A DNA stretch of 64,000 bases. It comes from Flavobacterium aquatile LMG 4008 = ATCC 11947. GTDB taxonomy: Bacteria > Bacteroidota > Bacteroidia > Flavobacteriales > Flavobacteriaceae. Both the position numbers and the translations under genes were made by a program. How positions within the stretch are numbered: position 1 is the stretch's first letter; each line of letters opens with the position of its first letter. The notes under the pieces are model-generated. The model was given only the letters and a program-made list of their open reading frames with translations. It was not told the DNA's origin and made no database searches. Of this stretch, positions 27,384 to 35,377 are shown piece after piece. The stretch is from NCBI RefSeq assembly GCF_000757385.1, contig NZ_JRHH01000005.1, positions 539,588 through 603,587 of the forward strand, written 5' to 3'.

Positions 27384-28352
27384 TTATTTTTCGTTCATCG
27401 AATCAATAATCATATAAGCCACTCGCAATGCTTCAGTTCCGTCTTCTAAAGTTACAATTGGGGTGGTATCATTTACTATTGCATCTGCGAAAGTTTCCAA
27501 TTCGTCTAAAATGGCATTGTTCGGAGAAACATCAGGATTGTTGAAATAGATTTGTTTTTTTTCTCCTTCAGCATTTTGTAAAATCATATCAAAATCACCA
27601 GGAACTTCTGGTGCTTCTTTCATTTTTACAACTTCACATATTTTATCTAAATAATCAACAGAAATGTAGGCGTCTTTTTGAAAGAAACGCGACTTACGCA
27701 TGTTTTTCATCGAAATTCTACTTGAAGTAATGTTGGCAACGCAACCGTTTTCAAACTCAATTCTAGCATTGGCAATATCTGGCGAATGACTTAAAACGGA
27801 AACTCCGCTTGCGTGAACGGCTTTAACTTTTGATTTTACGACACTCAGAATGGCATCAATATCGTGAATCATCAAATCCAAAACCACAGGAACATCGGTA
27901 CCACGTGGATTGAATTCGGCAAGTCTATGCGTTTCAATAAACATTGGATTTTCAATTTGATCTTTCACAGCAATGAATGCCGGATTGAATCGTTCTACAT
28001 GACCAACCTGACCTTTTACGTTATATTCTTTTGCTAAAGCAATAATTTCTTCAGCTTCTTCAACGGTTGTAGCAATTGGTTTTTCAATAAAAACATGTTT
28101 GCCCGATTTTATAGAAACTTTAGCACATTTGTAATGCGAAAGAGTAGGAGTGACAATGTCAATAACATCAACAGCGTGAATTAATTTGGCAATAGTATCA
28201 AATTGTTTGTACCCAAATTCGGCAGCAATTTTAGCTCCGTTTTCGTGATTTTCATCATAAAAACCAACTAATTCATATTTTTCTGATTGATTTAATAATC
28301 GTAAATGTATTTTTCCGAGATGACCAGCACCTAAAACGCCAACTTTAAGCAT
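27384..28352 (-). CDS. Gfo/Idh/MocA family oxidoreductase
   Basis: About 322 residues. The N-terminal NAD(P)-binding domain has KVGVLGAGHLGKIHLRLL and the family EKPIATTVEEAEE motif; the C-terminal domain has GHVERFNPAF and DLMIHDIDAIL (H-D-I-D). The substrate is not predictable; the family acts on sugars and related polyols. The ATG at 28352 is chosen because an upstream TTG at 28370 falls inside a TACTTTTG (-7) promoter element on the minus strand (28368-28375). Confidence 0.88.
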   Translation of the reverse strand: MLKVGVLGAGHLGKIHLRLLNQSEKYELVGFYDENHENGAKIAAEFGYKQFDTIAKLIHAVDVIDIVTPTLSHYKCAKVSIKSGKHVFIEKPIATTVEEAEEIIALAKEYNVKGQVGHVERFNPAFIAVKDQIENPMFIETHRLAEFNPRGTDVPVVLDLMIHDIDAILSVVKSKVKAVHASGVSVLSHSPDIANARIEFENGCVANITSSRISMKNMRKSRFFQKDAYISVDYLDKICEVVKMKEAPEVPGDFDMILQNAEGEKKQIYFNNPDVSPNNAILDELETFADAIVNDTTPIVTLEDGTEALRVAYMIIDSMNEK

Positions 28353-28382
28353 AGAATTAAATTTTATCAAAAGTACAATTTT

Positions 28383-28420
28383 AGTTTAAAGTTTAAAAGT
28401 TTAAGAGTTTAAAAAGTTTT
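28383..28420. repeat. Short-period repeat tract F
   Basis: Units AGTTTAA, AGTTTAA, AAGTTTAA, GAGTTTAA, then a degenerate AAAGTTTT; periods 7, 7, 8, 8, 8. It lies between the divergent oxidoreductase and pcm genes and is less strictly phased than tracts A-E. Confidence 0.45.
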
Positions 28421-28484
28421 TAGAATTTGGAACTTGCATTTTGTGATTTTAAAGTTAATTTTACAAAATAAACACTTGCCCAAA

Positions 28485-29126
28485 TTGAAAGATACAAATA
28501 AACACCAAGGACTTAGAAATCAGTTAGCTAAAGTTTTAGAAGAAAAAGGAATTACAGATAAAAACGTATTGGAAGTAATAAAAAAAATTCCGAGACATTT
28601 ATTTTTGAATTCTAGCTTTGAAGATTTTGCCTACCAAGATAAAGCGTTTCCGATTGGAGCAGGACAAACTATTTCGCAACCTTATACTGTCGCATTTCAA
28701 AGTCAATTATTAGAAGTTAAAAAAGACGATAAAATTCTTGAAATTGGAACAGGAAGTGGTTACCAAACCGCTGTTTTATGTTTACTTGGAGCAAAAGTAT
28801 ATTCGATTGAAAGACAAAATGAATTGTTTAAAACTACTTCTTTATTATTACCAAAACTAGGAATTCGTCCGAAGCATTTGTCCTTTGGCGATGGATATAA
28901 AGGATTGCCAAATCATGCACCTTTTGATAGTATTATTGTTACAGCTGGTGCGCCAATTATCCCAAAACCATTGATGGCTCAATTAAAAATTGGTGGTAAA
29001 CTGGTAATTCCTGTAGGTGATAAAGATCAAGTTATGACAATGTTGATTAGAAAAAACGAAACGCAATTTGAAAAACATGAATTTGGGGATTTTAAATTTG
29101 TACCTTTATTAGAAAATAAAAATTAA
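28485..29126 (+). CDS. pcm: Protein-L-isoaspartate O-methyltransferase
   Basis: About 213 residues if started at the TTG at 28485 (read as MKDTNKHQGLRNQLA). Pcm methylates isoaspartyl residues of damaged proteins. Motifs: IPRHLFLNSSFEDFAYQDKAFPIGAGQTISQPY (active-site region), the SAM-binding ILEIGTGSGYQTAVL, and DSIIVTAGAP. No ATG is available upstream of the conserved core; the frame is open back to a TTG at 28434, but the extra residues look non-homologous. It is followed by a terminator shared with the convergent Fic gene. Confidence 0.9.
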   Translation: MKDTNKHQGLRNQLAKVLEEKGITDKNVLEVIKKIPRHLFLNSSFEDFAYQDKAFPIGAGQTISQPYTVAFQSQLLEVKKDDKILEIGTGSGYQTAVLCLLGAKVYSIERQNELFKTTSLLLPKLGIRPKHLSFGDGYKGLPNHAPFDSIIVTAGAPIIPKPLMAQLKIGGKLVIPVGDKDQVMTMLIRKNETQFEKHEFGDFKFVPLLENKN

Positions 29127-29131
29127 TGAAG

Positions 29132-29155
29132 AAACCCACTAAAAAGTGGGTTTTT
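29132..29155. terminator. Bidirectional terminator between pcm and the Fic gene
   Basis: Stem AAACCCACT / AGTGGGTTT with an AAAA loop and T/A runs on both sides. It lies between convergent stops and overlaps the last bases of the Fic gene. Confidence 0.85.
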
Positions 29156-30203
29156 ATTTACTTATAATTCCTAGATAACGCTCTAGACATTCTTTTTCTA
29201 TTTGAGCAATAAATAGTAAAAAATCTTCTTTTTTACCTGATGTTTGCGCGGTTTCCAAAGCTTGATAATAACTCATTCTTGAATCATAATCACCTTTTAT
29301 ATTGGCAATTACATAGCCGTTTTGTAGCAAAATTAAGTTCATTACCAAACGAGAAGTTCTTCCATTTCCATCAATAAAAGGATGAATAGTTACTAAACGT
29401 TCGTGCATTTCTGCTGCAAGAATCACAGGATGTAACTTACCTTTATTTTCGCTGTACCAAATAAAATAATCTTCCATTTCTTTTGGTACAATAAAAGGTT
29501 GTGGTGGCATGTGACTGCTACCTTTTATCATAACTTGAACTCTTCTATATCGACCAGCATCTTCTGGAATAATGCCTCTTAAAATTAAATTATGAACAGA
29601 TAATAATTCTCTTTCATTGAAAGGAAAATTACGCTCCATTAATTGCTTGATATAAGCTATTGCCTCAACGTGATTTATCGCTTCAAGATGTTCACGCATA
29701 CTTTTTCCTGAAATCGTTAAACCTTCATTGATGACTAAATCTGTCTCACGTAATGTTAATGTATTTCCCTCAATTCTATTGCTTTCAAAGGTGTATTCTA
29801 GTTCTAACGCTTGTGCAATTCTAAAACTATCAAATTCTCTAAAAGTATCTAGCTTTTTCTTTAAAACATCAATTTCATTTAAAAGATTTTGAAGGTTTTT
29901 AGAAATTGATTTTCTAACAAAACTAACATTGTATTTTATTTGTTCTTCTGCTAATGATATTGCTTTTAGAGCCAAATCATCATCACCAATTTCATAAAGA
30001 ATTCGTTCTTTAAGCCAAATAACCATTAAAGTTTCAAAATCAATTTCTAAGATTGAAGCTAACTTTGTTATTTGTTCTTTTGTTGGTTTTCTTGAACCGT
30101 TTTCAAACTTGCTAATTAATGCTTGATCAATACCTAATAATTGAGCAACTTCTCTGGTTTTTAAACCTTTTTTCTCTCTTGCATTTTTAAGTAATGTTTT
30201 CAT
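29154..30203 (-). CDS. Fic-domain protein with N-terminal helix-turn-helix
   Basis: About 349 residues from the ATG at 30203 (another ATG at 30215 adds four). The N-terminal HTH_3 domain (about 1-60) contains TREVAQLLGIDQALISKFENGSRKPT. A coiled linker carries the class II Fic inhibitory motif in FESNRIEGN (S-x3-E-G), whose Glu blocks ATP in this family. The Fic core has HPFIDGNGRTSR (HPFxDGNGRxxR), so AMP-transfer residues are intact. It probably AMPylates an unknown target and controls its own transcription. A near-palindrome overlapping its -7 element lies just upstream. Confidence 0.9.
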   Translation of the reverse strand: MKTLLKNAREKKGLKTREVAQLLGIDQALISKFENGSRKPTKEQITKLASILEIDFETLMVIWLKERILYEIGDDDLALKAISLAEEQIKYNVSFVRKSISKNLQNLLNEIDVLKKKLDTFREFDSFRIAQALELEYTFESNRIEGNTLTLRETDLVINEGLTISGKSMREHLEAINHVEAIAYIKQLMERNFPFNERELLSVHNLILRGIIPEDAGRYRRVQVMIKGSSHMPPQPFIVPKEMEDYFIWYSENKGKLHPVILAAEMHERLVTIHPFIDGNGRTSRLVMNLILLQNGYVIANIKGDYDSRMSYYQALETAQTSGKKEDFLLFIAQIEKECLERYLGIISK

Positions 30204-30224
30204 GTTAAATGACATTAATTTTCT

Positions 30225-30239
30225 TGACAAATTTAGTCA
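30225..30239 (-). promoter_or_regulatory. Near-palindrome overlapping the -7 element of the Fic gene
   Basis: TGACTAAATTTGTCA (minus strand) is a 15-bp imperfect palindrome, TGAC...GTCA around AAATTT. It contains an exact TAAATTTG (TAnnTTTG, 30228-30235). Position and symmetry suit an operator for the HTH domain of the same gene; that role is inferred. Confidence 0.45.
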
Positions 30240-30281
30240 TCTATATTTGATAAAAAAAACATTTCTACATTTTTTTCAATA

Positions 30282-30737
30282 TTAAAATGATTTCTTAATT
30301 CGATCGATATCGCGTTTAGTATCTTGTTCTTTCAAAGATTCACGTTTATCGTACGTTTTTTTACCACGGCAAAGTCCTATTTCTAGTTTGGCAAGTCCTT
30401 TTTCGTTGGTAAAAAGGCGTAATGGAACTATTGTTAATCCTTTAGTATCCACATTTTTTTCTAACGTTTTTAATTCTCTTTTGTTAAGTAAGAGTTTACG
30501 TTCGCTTCTTGCTTTATGATTGAATTGATTTCCAAAAGCATATTCTTCAATTGAAGTATTGATTGCAAATAGTTCTCCGTCGTCATTAAACTCGCAAAAA
30601 CTTTCGGTAATGTTGGCTTTTCCTAATCGGATGGATTTTATTTCGGTACCTGTTAAAACAATTCCAGCCGAATAGGTTTCGAGGATTTCATAATCGAATC
30701 GTGCTTTCTTGTTAAGTATATTGGCGGTTTTAATCAT
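30282..30737 (-). CDS. smpB: SsrA-binding protein SmpB
   Basis: 151 residues. It binds tmRNA and brings it to stalled ribosomes. Motifs: [35 protein letters not shown], the N-A-I-F-type beta barrel strands ([20 protein letters not shown]), and the basic C-terminal tail [22 protein letters not shown] that enters the ribosome. Full length. tmRNA itself was not found in the window. Confidence 0.95.
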   Translation of the reverse strand: MIKTANILNKKARFDYEILETYSAGIVLTGTEIKSIRLGKANITESFCEFNDDGELFAINTSIEEYAFGNQFNHKARSERKLLLNKRELKTLEKNVDTKGLTIVPLRLFTNEKGLAKLEIGLCRGKKTYDKRESLKEQDTKRDIDRIKKSF

Positions 30738-30744
30738 ATTGTTG

Positions 30745-30773
30745 CAAATGTAGTAACAATTTTATGAAACAAA
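30745..30773 (-). promoter_or_regulatory. Consensus promoter of smpB, nearly leaderless
   Basis: On the minus strand: TTTG (30773-30770), 17-nt spacer, TACATTTG (30752-30745). This is an exact TTTG-N17-TAnnTTTG. Only 7 nt separate the last G from the smpB ATG, so the mRNA would have a very short or no leader. Confidence 0.6.
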
Positions 30774-30846
30774 AAAGAAATTTATTTACTATCAAAAAAA
30801 AAGTCAAACTATGATTTATATCAGTTTTTAAATAATTAATTGACAA

Positions 30847-30854
30847 TAAATTTG
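30847..30854 (+). promoter_or_regulatory. -7 promoter element of the beta-barrel protein gene
   Basis: TAAATTTG, an exact TAnnTTTG, 25 nt before the ATG at 30880. The -33 position holds only a T run. Confidence 0.4.
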
Positions 30855-30879
30855 TCCTATAATTTAAAACAAAAACAAA

Positions 30880-31521
30880 ATGAAAAAATTATTTTTATTA
30901 GCAGGAATTGCTTTAATGAGTTTAAATGTAAATGCACAAGAAAAAGAGGATAAAGGATTAGAAGGTGCTTGGTTTGCTACTTCACAATTTGGTTATACTC
31001 AAACTAAATCTGGCGATGTTAAGAGTACAAACATTACTGTATTGCCAATTGTAGGAACATTTATCACACCATCTGTTGCTGTAGGAGCTGGAGTTGGTAT
31101 GATGAATATCAAAGCCGAAGATGGAACAGGTACATTAGCAAATTCAAGCTTAATTGTAGTTGAGCCATTGGTAAGAAAATATTGGAATGTTGCGGGTAAT
31201 TTATACTTCTTTGGACAAATAGCTACTCCAATTATTTCAGGTAAAGAAAAAGAAGCAGATACTAAAATTACTCAATTTGGAGTAGCAGCATCTGGTGGTT
31301 TTGATTTCTTCGTAACTAAAAATTTCTCAGTTGAGTTTTCATATAATTTAGCAAACTTTAGTTCTACTACTATTGATCCAAAAGTTGGAGAAAAAACAAC
31401 AATTACAGATTTCTCTTTAGCTCACGTTGCAAATGTTGAATCTACTTATAATGGTGTTTTAGGTGGAAGTAATCCAACTTTAACGACTCCACTTTCTTTC
31501 GGATTTAAATTTGTCTTTTAA
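30880..31521 (+). CDS. Outer membrane beta-barrel protein
   Basis: 213 residues with a Sec signal (MKKLFLLAGIALMSLNVNAQ, cut after AQ). The mature part alternates hydrophobic and polar residues in strands (FATSQFGYTQTKSGDVK, VGAGVGMMNIKA, FSVEFSYNLANFS) and ends LSFGFKFVF, with a C-terminal Phe as in outer membrane barrels recognised by the BAM machinery. The predicted strand number fits a small 8-strand OmpA/OmpW-like barrel without a peptidoglycan-binding domain. The ligand or role is unknown. Confidence 0.82.
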   Translation: MKKLFLLAGIALMSLNVNAQEKEDKGLEGAWFATSQFGYTQTKSGDVKSTNITVLPIVGTFITPSVAVGAGVGMMNIKAEDGTGTLANSSLIVVEPLVRKYWNVAGNLYFFGQIATPIISGKEKEADTKITQFGVAASGGFDFFVTKNFSVEFSYNLANFSSTTIDPKVGEKTTITDFSLAHVANVESTYNGVLGGSNPTLTTPLSFGFKFVF

Positions 31522-31562
31522 TAAAGTTATTGGTTAGTTCCGAATTTATTCGGGGATATAAG

Positions 31563-31594
31563 AGTCACTGTTCTTAATTGAATGGTGACTTTTT
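31563..31594 (+). terminator. Probable terminator after the beta-barrel gene
   Basis: AGTCAC pairs with GTGACT, with an inner TTC/GAA pair after a 2-nt internal loop, followed by TTTT. Weaker than the other terminators in the window. Confidence 0.5.
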
Positions 31595-31642
31595 ATTTGA
31601 TTTAATCATTAATATAATTTCATATAATTGTACTTTTGCCTC

Positions 31643-31867
31643 ATGGAAAAATCTAAAGACCCGCTTCACGGAATTACACTTCAAACGATTATCGAGCAAT
31701 TGGTTGGTTTTTATGGATTTGATACTTTAGCTGAACTTATAAATATTAAATGTTTTAAGGATAATCCCAGTGTGAAATCGAGTTTGACTTTTCTTAGAAA
31801 AACTGATTGGGCTAGAAAAAAAGTCGAAGAATTATACATTAGAACTTTGCCTAAATTGAACAAATAA
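31643..31867 (+). CDS. VF530/DUF2132 family small DNA-binding-like protein
   Basis: 74 residues ([13 protein letters not shown]...). It matches the VF530 family along its whole length: [45 protein letters not shown]. The family fold was solved from Vibrio fischeri and proposed to bind DNA; its function is unknown. The ATG at 31643 is chosen; a TTG at 31628 would add five residues, but an exact TACTTTTG -7 element (31631-31638) lies between the two, 4 nt before the ATG. Confidence 0.85.
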   Translation: MEKSKDPLHGITLQTIIEQLVGFYGFDTLAELINIKCFKDNPSVKSSLTFLRKTDWARKKVEELYIRTLPKLNK

Positions 31868-31878
31868 TCAATGCAGAA

Positions 31879-31965
31879 AGCTATTTAGCCCTGATGGGAA
31901 TGGAAATAAAAAAACCTTTCTGGTGTTCAGAAAGGTTTTTTTATTGCAATGTACAGCAGGAATTA
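31879..31965 (+). repeat. Dispersed intergenic hairpin element, copy 2
   Basis: Head AGCTATTTAGCCCTGATGGG plus AATGGAAAT, then a terminator-like hairpin (31908-31942), then tail TACAGCAGGAATTA. The head and tail match those of the element at 19706-19846, but the internal hairpin is shorter and unrelated in sequence. It lies between convergent genes. Confidence 0.6.
31908..31942. terminator. Bidirectional terminator inside repeat copy 2
   Basis: A7 CCTTTCTG pairs with CAGAAAGG T7, a 15-bp perfect stem with a GTGTT loop. It serves the VF530 gene and the convergent membrane protein gene. Confidence 0.88.
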
Positions 31966-31997
31966 CGACGGCAAATAATGACCAAGCCATTCGCTCC

Positions 31998-33518
31998 TTA
32001 ACCTTCGGCTAAACCACGCCATTGTTTTATTTTAACGGATAAAAAGAGCATGAAAATAATTATAAAAGCTATGTTTAAATAAGCGAAAATAACACCATAA
32101 TCTTTCAAGAATTGAATTGCTGGATAGTATTCGCTAAGCAAATAATCTACTGGATGCGCTTGCGCCAAATCGCGTAAAATTTCTAAAATGACATAATAGA
32201 TTAAAGGGAAAAACGACGGAAATAACCACAACATTGCATTGAGAATCACGCCCGAAATGTTTTTACTTTTCTTTCTTGAAATGGTTACAATAAAGTAAAT
32301 AAATGTGAAAAGAGTAAGCAAAATAACAGCTAAGGCAAAACTATAATCGGATCGGATAATTATGCTAAATATTCCCAATAATATTGAAATAACACCAAGA
32401 CTAATTACTGCAATTAACCAGTTTCTTCCAGAGGTTACTCTAAAACCAAAAATTAAAAGCGATAATCCGATGGCGAAATAAAATGATATTAAAATAGAGG
32501 CGAAGCTCATATTAGGAGCAACCCAAGCTTCTGAAATTTTACTATAATTGTAGTTCAAACTTTTTTCTGGAACAAAATACTTGTAATATTCATATTTAAC
32601 TCCATTAACCACTTTAATATACTTGTTTAAACTGTCTTGCGGCTGATTGACATTGTCATAATATTCGTAATTCATATTACTGCTTCCAATTTCTCTGTAG
32701 TTTACAAAATTGGGATAATCATATATTAAATCTAACCATTTATTTTCATCAATATTACCTTTTAAATTGTGTTCCTTTGCAATGGCTAAATATTGCTTAA
32801 ATACTGATTTAATAGAATCTTTCTGCTGATTAACTAACCATGTTTTAATCGTTTTTTTACGAATAGAATCGGATTCATGATCGAAGAAACTGTAACTATT
32901 TACGTTTTTATTTAGTAAAGAAAAATAGCTGTATTTTTTACCATTAAATTTTATAGAATCATTAGCAACAACAGCAGTATCTGCCGCGATAACTGATACT
33001 TTTGAAGCTTCAGCAACTGGGATTTCATCGTAATCTTCATCGTAATAATTATTAGAGTAAGAACCTTCTACGAAAAACGATGCTTTACTTAATATTTCAC
33101 AACGATTTTTAGCTTCTTGTTCTGTGAAATAACTGCGCATTCTAACATCTTTTCCGTAGTAATAAGAACTAGTAAACAATGAAATTAAAAAACTGATAAA
33201 CAATACAATACACCATTCTTTAAACAAAGAAAGCGTTCTTTTAGGATAAAATGATTTAAAGGAATTATTCTTAAAATAAAAAACAAGCCATAGTATTAAG
33301 AGTAAAATCGATACTAAAATGCTGAAGAAAATTACAACCGCTTCGTCATCGTATGTGTAGTTATTATCATTTTCGAAGAAGTCAAGTTTACCTTTTTCAA
33401 GTCCGATGAAGAAGAAAATTAGATTGATTACTATTAAAATAAATGTTGTTGGAACTACTTTGGTATTCCACAATAACGGATAATTTATTAGAAGGTATTT
33501 TTGGATGTTTTTAAACAT
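31998..33518 (-). CDS. Multi-pass membrane protein, probable ABC transporter partner
   Basis: 506 residues. About eight hydrophobic segments: near residues 25-40, 62-85 and 105-125, then a large extracytoplasmic loop of about 210 residues rich in Tyr, Asn and Ser, then four or more segments between about 345 and 500. No conserved motif was recognised. The ABC ATPase gene ends 11 nt upstream on the same strand, so this is the likely membrane subunit of that transporter. Substrate and direction of transport are unknown. Confidence 0.75.
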   Translation of the reverse strand: MFKNIQKYLLINYPLLWNTKVVPTTFILIVINLIFFFIGLEKGKLDFFENDNNYTYDDEAVVIFFSILVSILLLILWLVFYFKNNSFKSFYPKRTLSLFKEWCIVLFISFLISLFTSSYYYGKDVRMRSYFTEQEAKNRCEILSKASFFVEGSYSNNYYDEDYDEIPVAEASKVSVIAADTAVVANDSIKFNGKKYSYFSLLNKNVNSYSFFDHESDSIRKKTIKTWLVNQQKDSIKSVFKQYLAIAKEHNLKGNIDENKWLDLIYDYPNFVNYREIGSSNMNYEYYDNVNQPQDSLNKYIKVVNGVKYEYYKYFVPEKSLNYNYSKISEAWVAPNMSFASILISFYFAIGLSLLIFGFRVTSGRNWLIAVISLGVISILLGIFSIIIRSDYSFALAVILLTLFTFIYFIVTISRKKSKNISGVILNAMLWLFPSFFPLIYYVILEILRDLAQAHPVDYLLSEYYPAIQFLKDYGVIFAYLNIAFIIIFMLFLSVKIKQWRGLAEG

Positions 33519-33529
33519 GATTTTGAAAT

Positions 33530-34693
33530 TTAAGATACAAAAAAGCGACGAGTAGAATTGGATATGTTTCTGAAATACTGCAACGGAATTTTATGAGAAA
33601 TTGCCAATTGCATGAAATCGTAAACCGAAACAGTGTCTGGGAAATTCACAATATAGGTTCCACCGTTAAATTGTAATGAAATCATATTTAAGTTTTCAAA
33701 AATAGTTCCAAGTTCGCCTTGAGTTAATGAGCTTTCAAATTCAATTACTAAATTGTTTGCCACAACAACTTCATTTTCTTGTGAGGCTTTTTCGTGAAGA
33801 TTTTTCTGTTTTCCTTGTTTTAGGAAAATTACTTGATCGGAGGTTTTTTCAACTTCATACAATTGTTGCGAACTCAATACAATTCCAATTGGACGAAAAG
33901 GCGATTTTGCAATCGATCTAAAATCTTCAAGAACTGTTTGTTGTGCAAGAATATCTAAATTGGCTAATGGTTCGTCAATTAGTAAAATTTCGGGCTTTCT
34001 TAGTAACATTCGAGCCAATTCGAAACGCATTTTGTAACCCGATGATAAGCTTTTCCAACTGTGATTTCTAAATTTTCGCAATCCCAATCGAGCGATGATT
34101 AGTTCTACAACTAGTTCATTTTCTTCTGGTTTGTAGCCATAATTTGTAGCAGTAAATTGCAAATTCTCAAACATTGAACCATACCAAGTTTCTGTTCTTT
34201 GCGGAATGTAAACCAATTTAGTTCGTAAATGATAATCATCTTTAAAATTAAAATGATAATTTATTTTTCCGCTTGTGGCAAATAGTTCGCCGCACAAACA
34301 ACGTAGAAGTGTCGTTTTTCCGTTACCGTTTTCGCCAACCAAACCTAGAATTTCACCTTGACGAAGTTCCATATCAATTGGACCTAATCCGAAACTTGAA
34401 CTGCCGTAACTTTTCTGCAAATTGGATGTAGAAACTAAAACTTTCTTTTCTAAAATAGGTTTAGAAATCAGTGTTTGATGTAAATCGGAGAGGATTTCTT
34501 GGTATTTTACCTTTTTTGCGTCTACATTATTTTCATTATGATCAAGCCAAATTAATAAGTCATTTGTCTTTTTGTAATAATTAATATCTTCTGTATCAAG
34601 AGTTAAATCAATAATACGTTTAGTTAAAATTGAAAAGTCTTCAAACTTTAGAAAGTTCAATAACTCTTCATACTGTTTTTCAAATTCGCTCAT
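33530..34693 (-). CDS. ABC transporter ATP-binding protein
   Basis: 387 residues. A helical N-terminal region of about 85 residues precedes the ATPase domain; Walker A is VGENGNGKTTLLRCLCG, signature SLSSGYKMRFELARMLL, Walker B ILLIDEPLANLD, then an H-loop region. The signature is SSGYK rather than the usual SGGQ. A C-terminal segment of about 70 residues follows the ATPase core. Operon order is GNAT (separate), ABC ATPase, membrane protein. Confidence 0.88.
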   Translation of the reverse strand: MSEFEKQYEELLNFLKFEDFSILTKRIIDLTLDTEDINYYKKTNDLLIWLDHNENNVDAKKVKYQEILSDLHQTLISKPILEKKVLVSTSNLQKSYGSSSFGLGPIDMELRQGEILGLVGENGNGKTTLLRCLCGELFATSGKINYHFNFKDDYHLRTKLVYIPQRTETWYGSMFENLQFTATNYGYKPEENELVVELIIARLGLRKFRNHSWKSLSSGYKMRFELARMLLRKPEILLIDEPLANLDILAQQTVLEDFRSIAKSPFRPIGIVLSSQQLYEVEKTSDQVIFLKQGKQKNLHEKASQENEVVVANNLVIEFESSLTQGELGTIFENLNMISLQFNGGTYIVNFPDTVSVYDFMQLAISHKIPLQYFRNISNSTRRFFVS

Positions 34694-34724
34694 ATACTTT
34701 TTGCGCTTAAAATAGGTTCTCTTT

Positions 34725-35285
34725 TTATTTTCTAAAATTTCTTTTTAATATCGAATAAATTACGGTGTCCCAAAACTTGCCGTCATACAATTCATTTTCT
34801 AAAATATGAGCTTCTTTTACAAAGCCGTTTTTTTGTAAAACACGTTCCGAAGCTGTATTATCTGGATCGATAATGGCCTCAATCGAGTGCATTTGTAAAT
34901 CGTTAAAGCCGTATTCTAAAACTACATCAATTGCTTCAGAAACAATTCCTTTGCCTTGATATTGTGGTAAAATCATGTAACCCATTTCACAACGATGGTT
35001 TTCGGCACTTATTCTATAATGACCGATAATTCCGAGCATTTTTGGATTACCTTTCATTGTTATTGCCCAATTTATACCTACATTATTAACGATTTTGTCT
35101 TCAATCATGTCAATATGAACCATAGCATCTTCTTTAGTTTTTGCTAAAGGACGCGGAATAAATTTCATGGTTTCTGGATTTCCTCTAAGTTCTAAAACCT
35201 CATTTACATCGTCTTTATTTAAACGACGCAGCAGTAATCTTTCGGTTTCTAAATTTTTAAACGGATGGAAGTTTATTGTTAACAT
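34725..35285 (-). CDS. GNAT family N-acetyltransferase (RimJ/RimL-like)
   Basis: 186 residues from the ATG at 35285 (an ATG at 35315 would add ten residues that the family lacks). Starts with NLETERLLLRRLNKDD, typical of the RimJ/RimL ribosomal-protein acetyltransferase group. The acetyl-CoA-binding region is MGYMILPQYQGKGIVSEAIDVVLEYGF (Q-x-x-G-x-G/A), followed by IDPDNTASERVLQKNGF. The substrate is not predictable. The stop lies 31 nt before the ABC ATPase start. Confidence 0.85.
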   Translation of the reverse strand: MLTINFHPFKNLETERLLLRRLNKDDVNEVLELRGNPETMKFIPRPLAKTKEDAMVHIDMIEDKIVNNVGINWAITMKGNPKMLGIIGHYRISAENHRCEMGYMILPQYQGKGIVSEAIDVVLEYGFNDLQMHSIEAIIDPDNTASERVLQKNGFVKEAHILENELYDGKFWDTVIYSILKRNFRK

Positions 35286-35377
35286 AAATAAATAATATTT
35301 TGTGAAATTAAACATAAAACTAAAAATAGTGTAACATTTTTTTATTTATTTGTTCTAACTATCAAACTTATATAATT

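Noticed and set aside
28434..28484. Longer pcm reading from TTG at 28434
   Set aside because: The 17 extra residues do not resemble the family and a near -7 element (TAGAATTTG, 28421-28429) lies directly before it.
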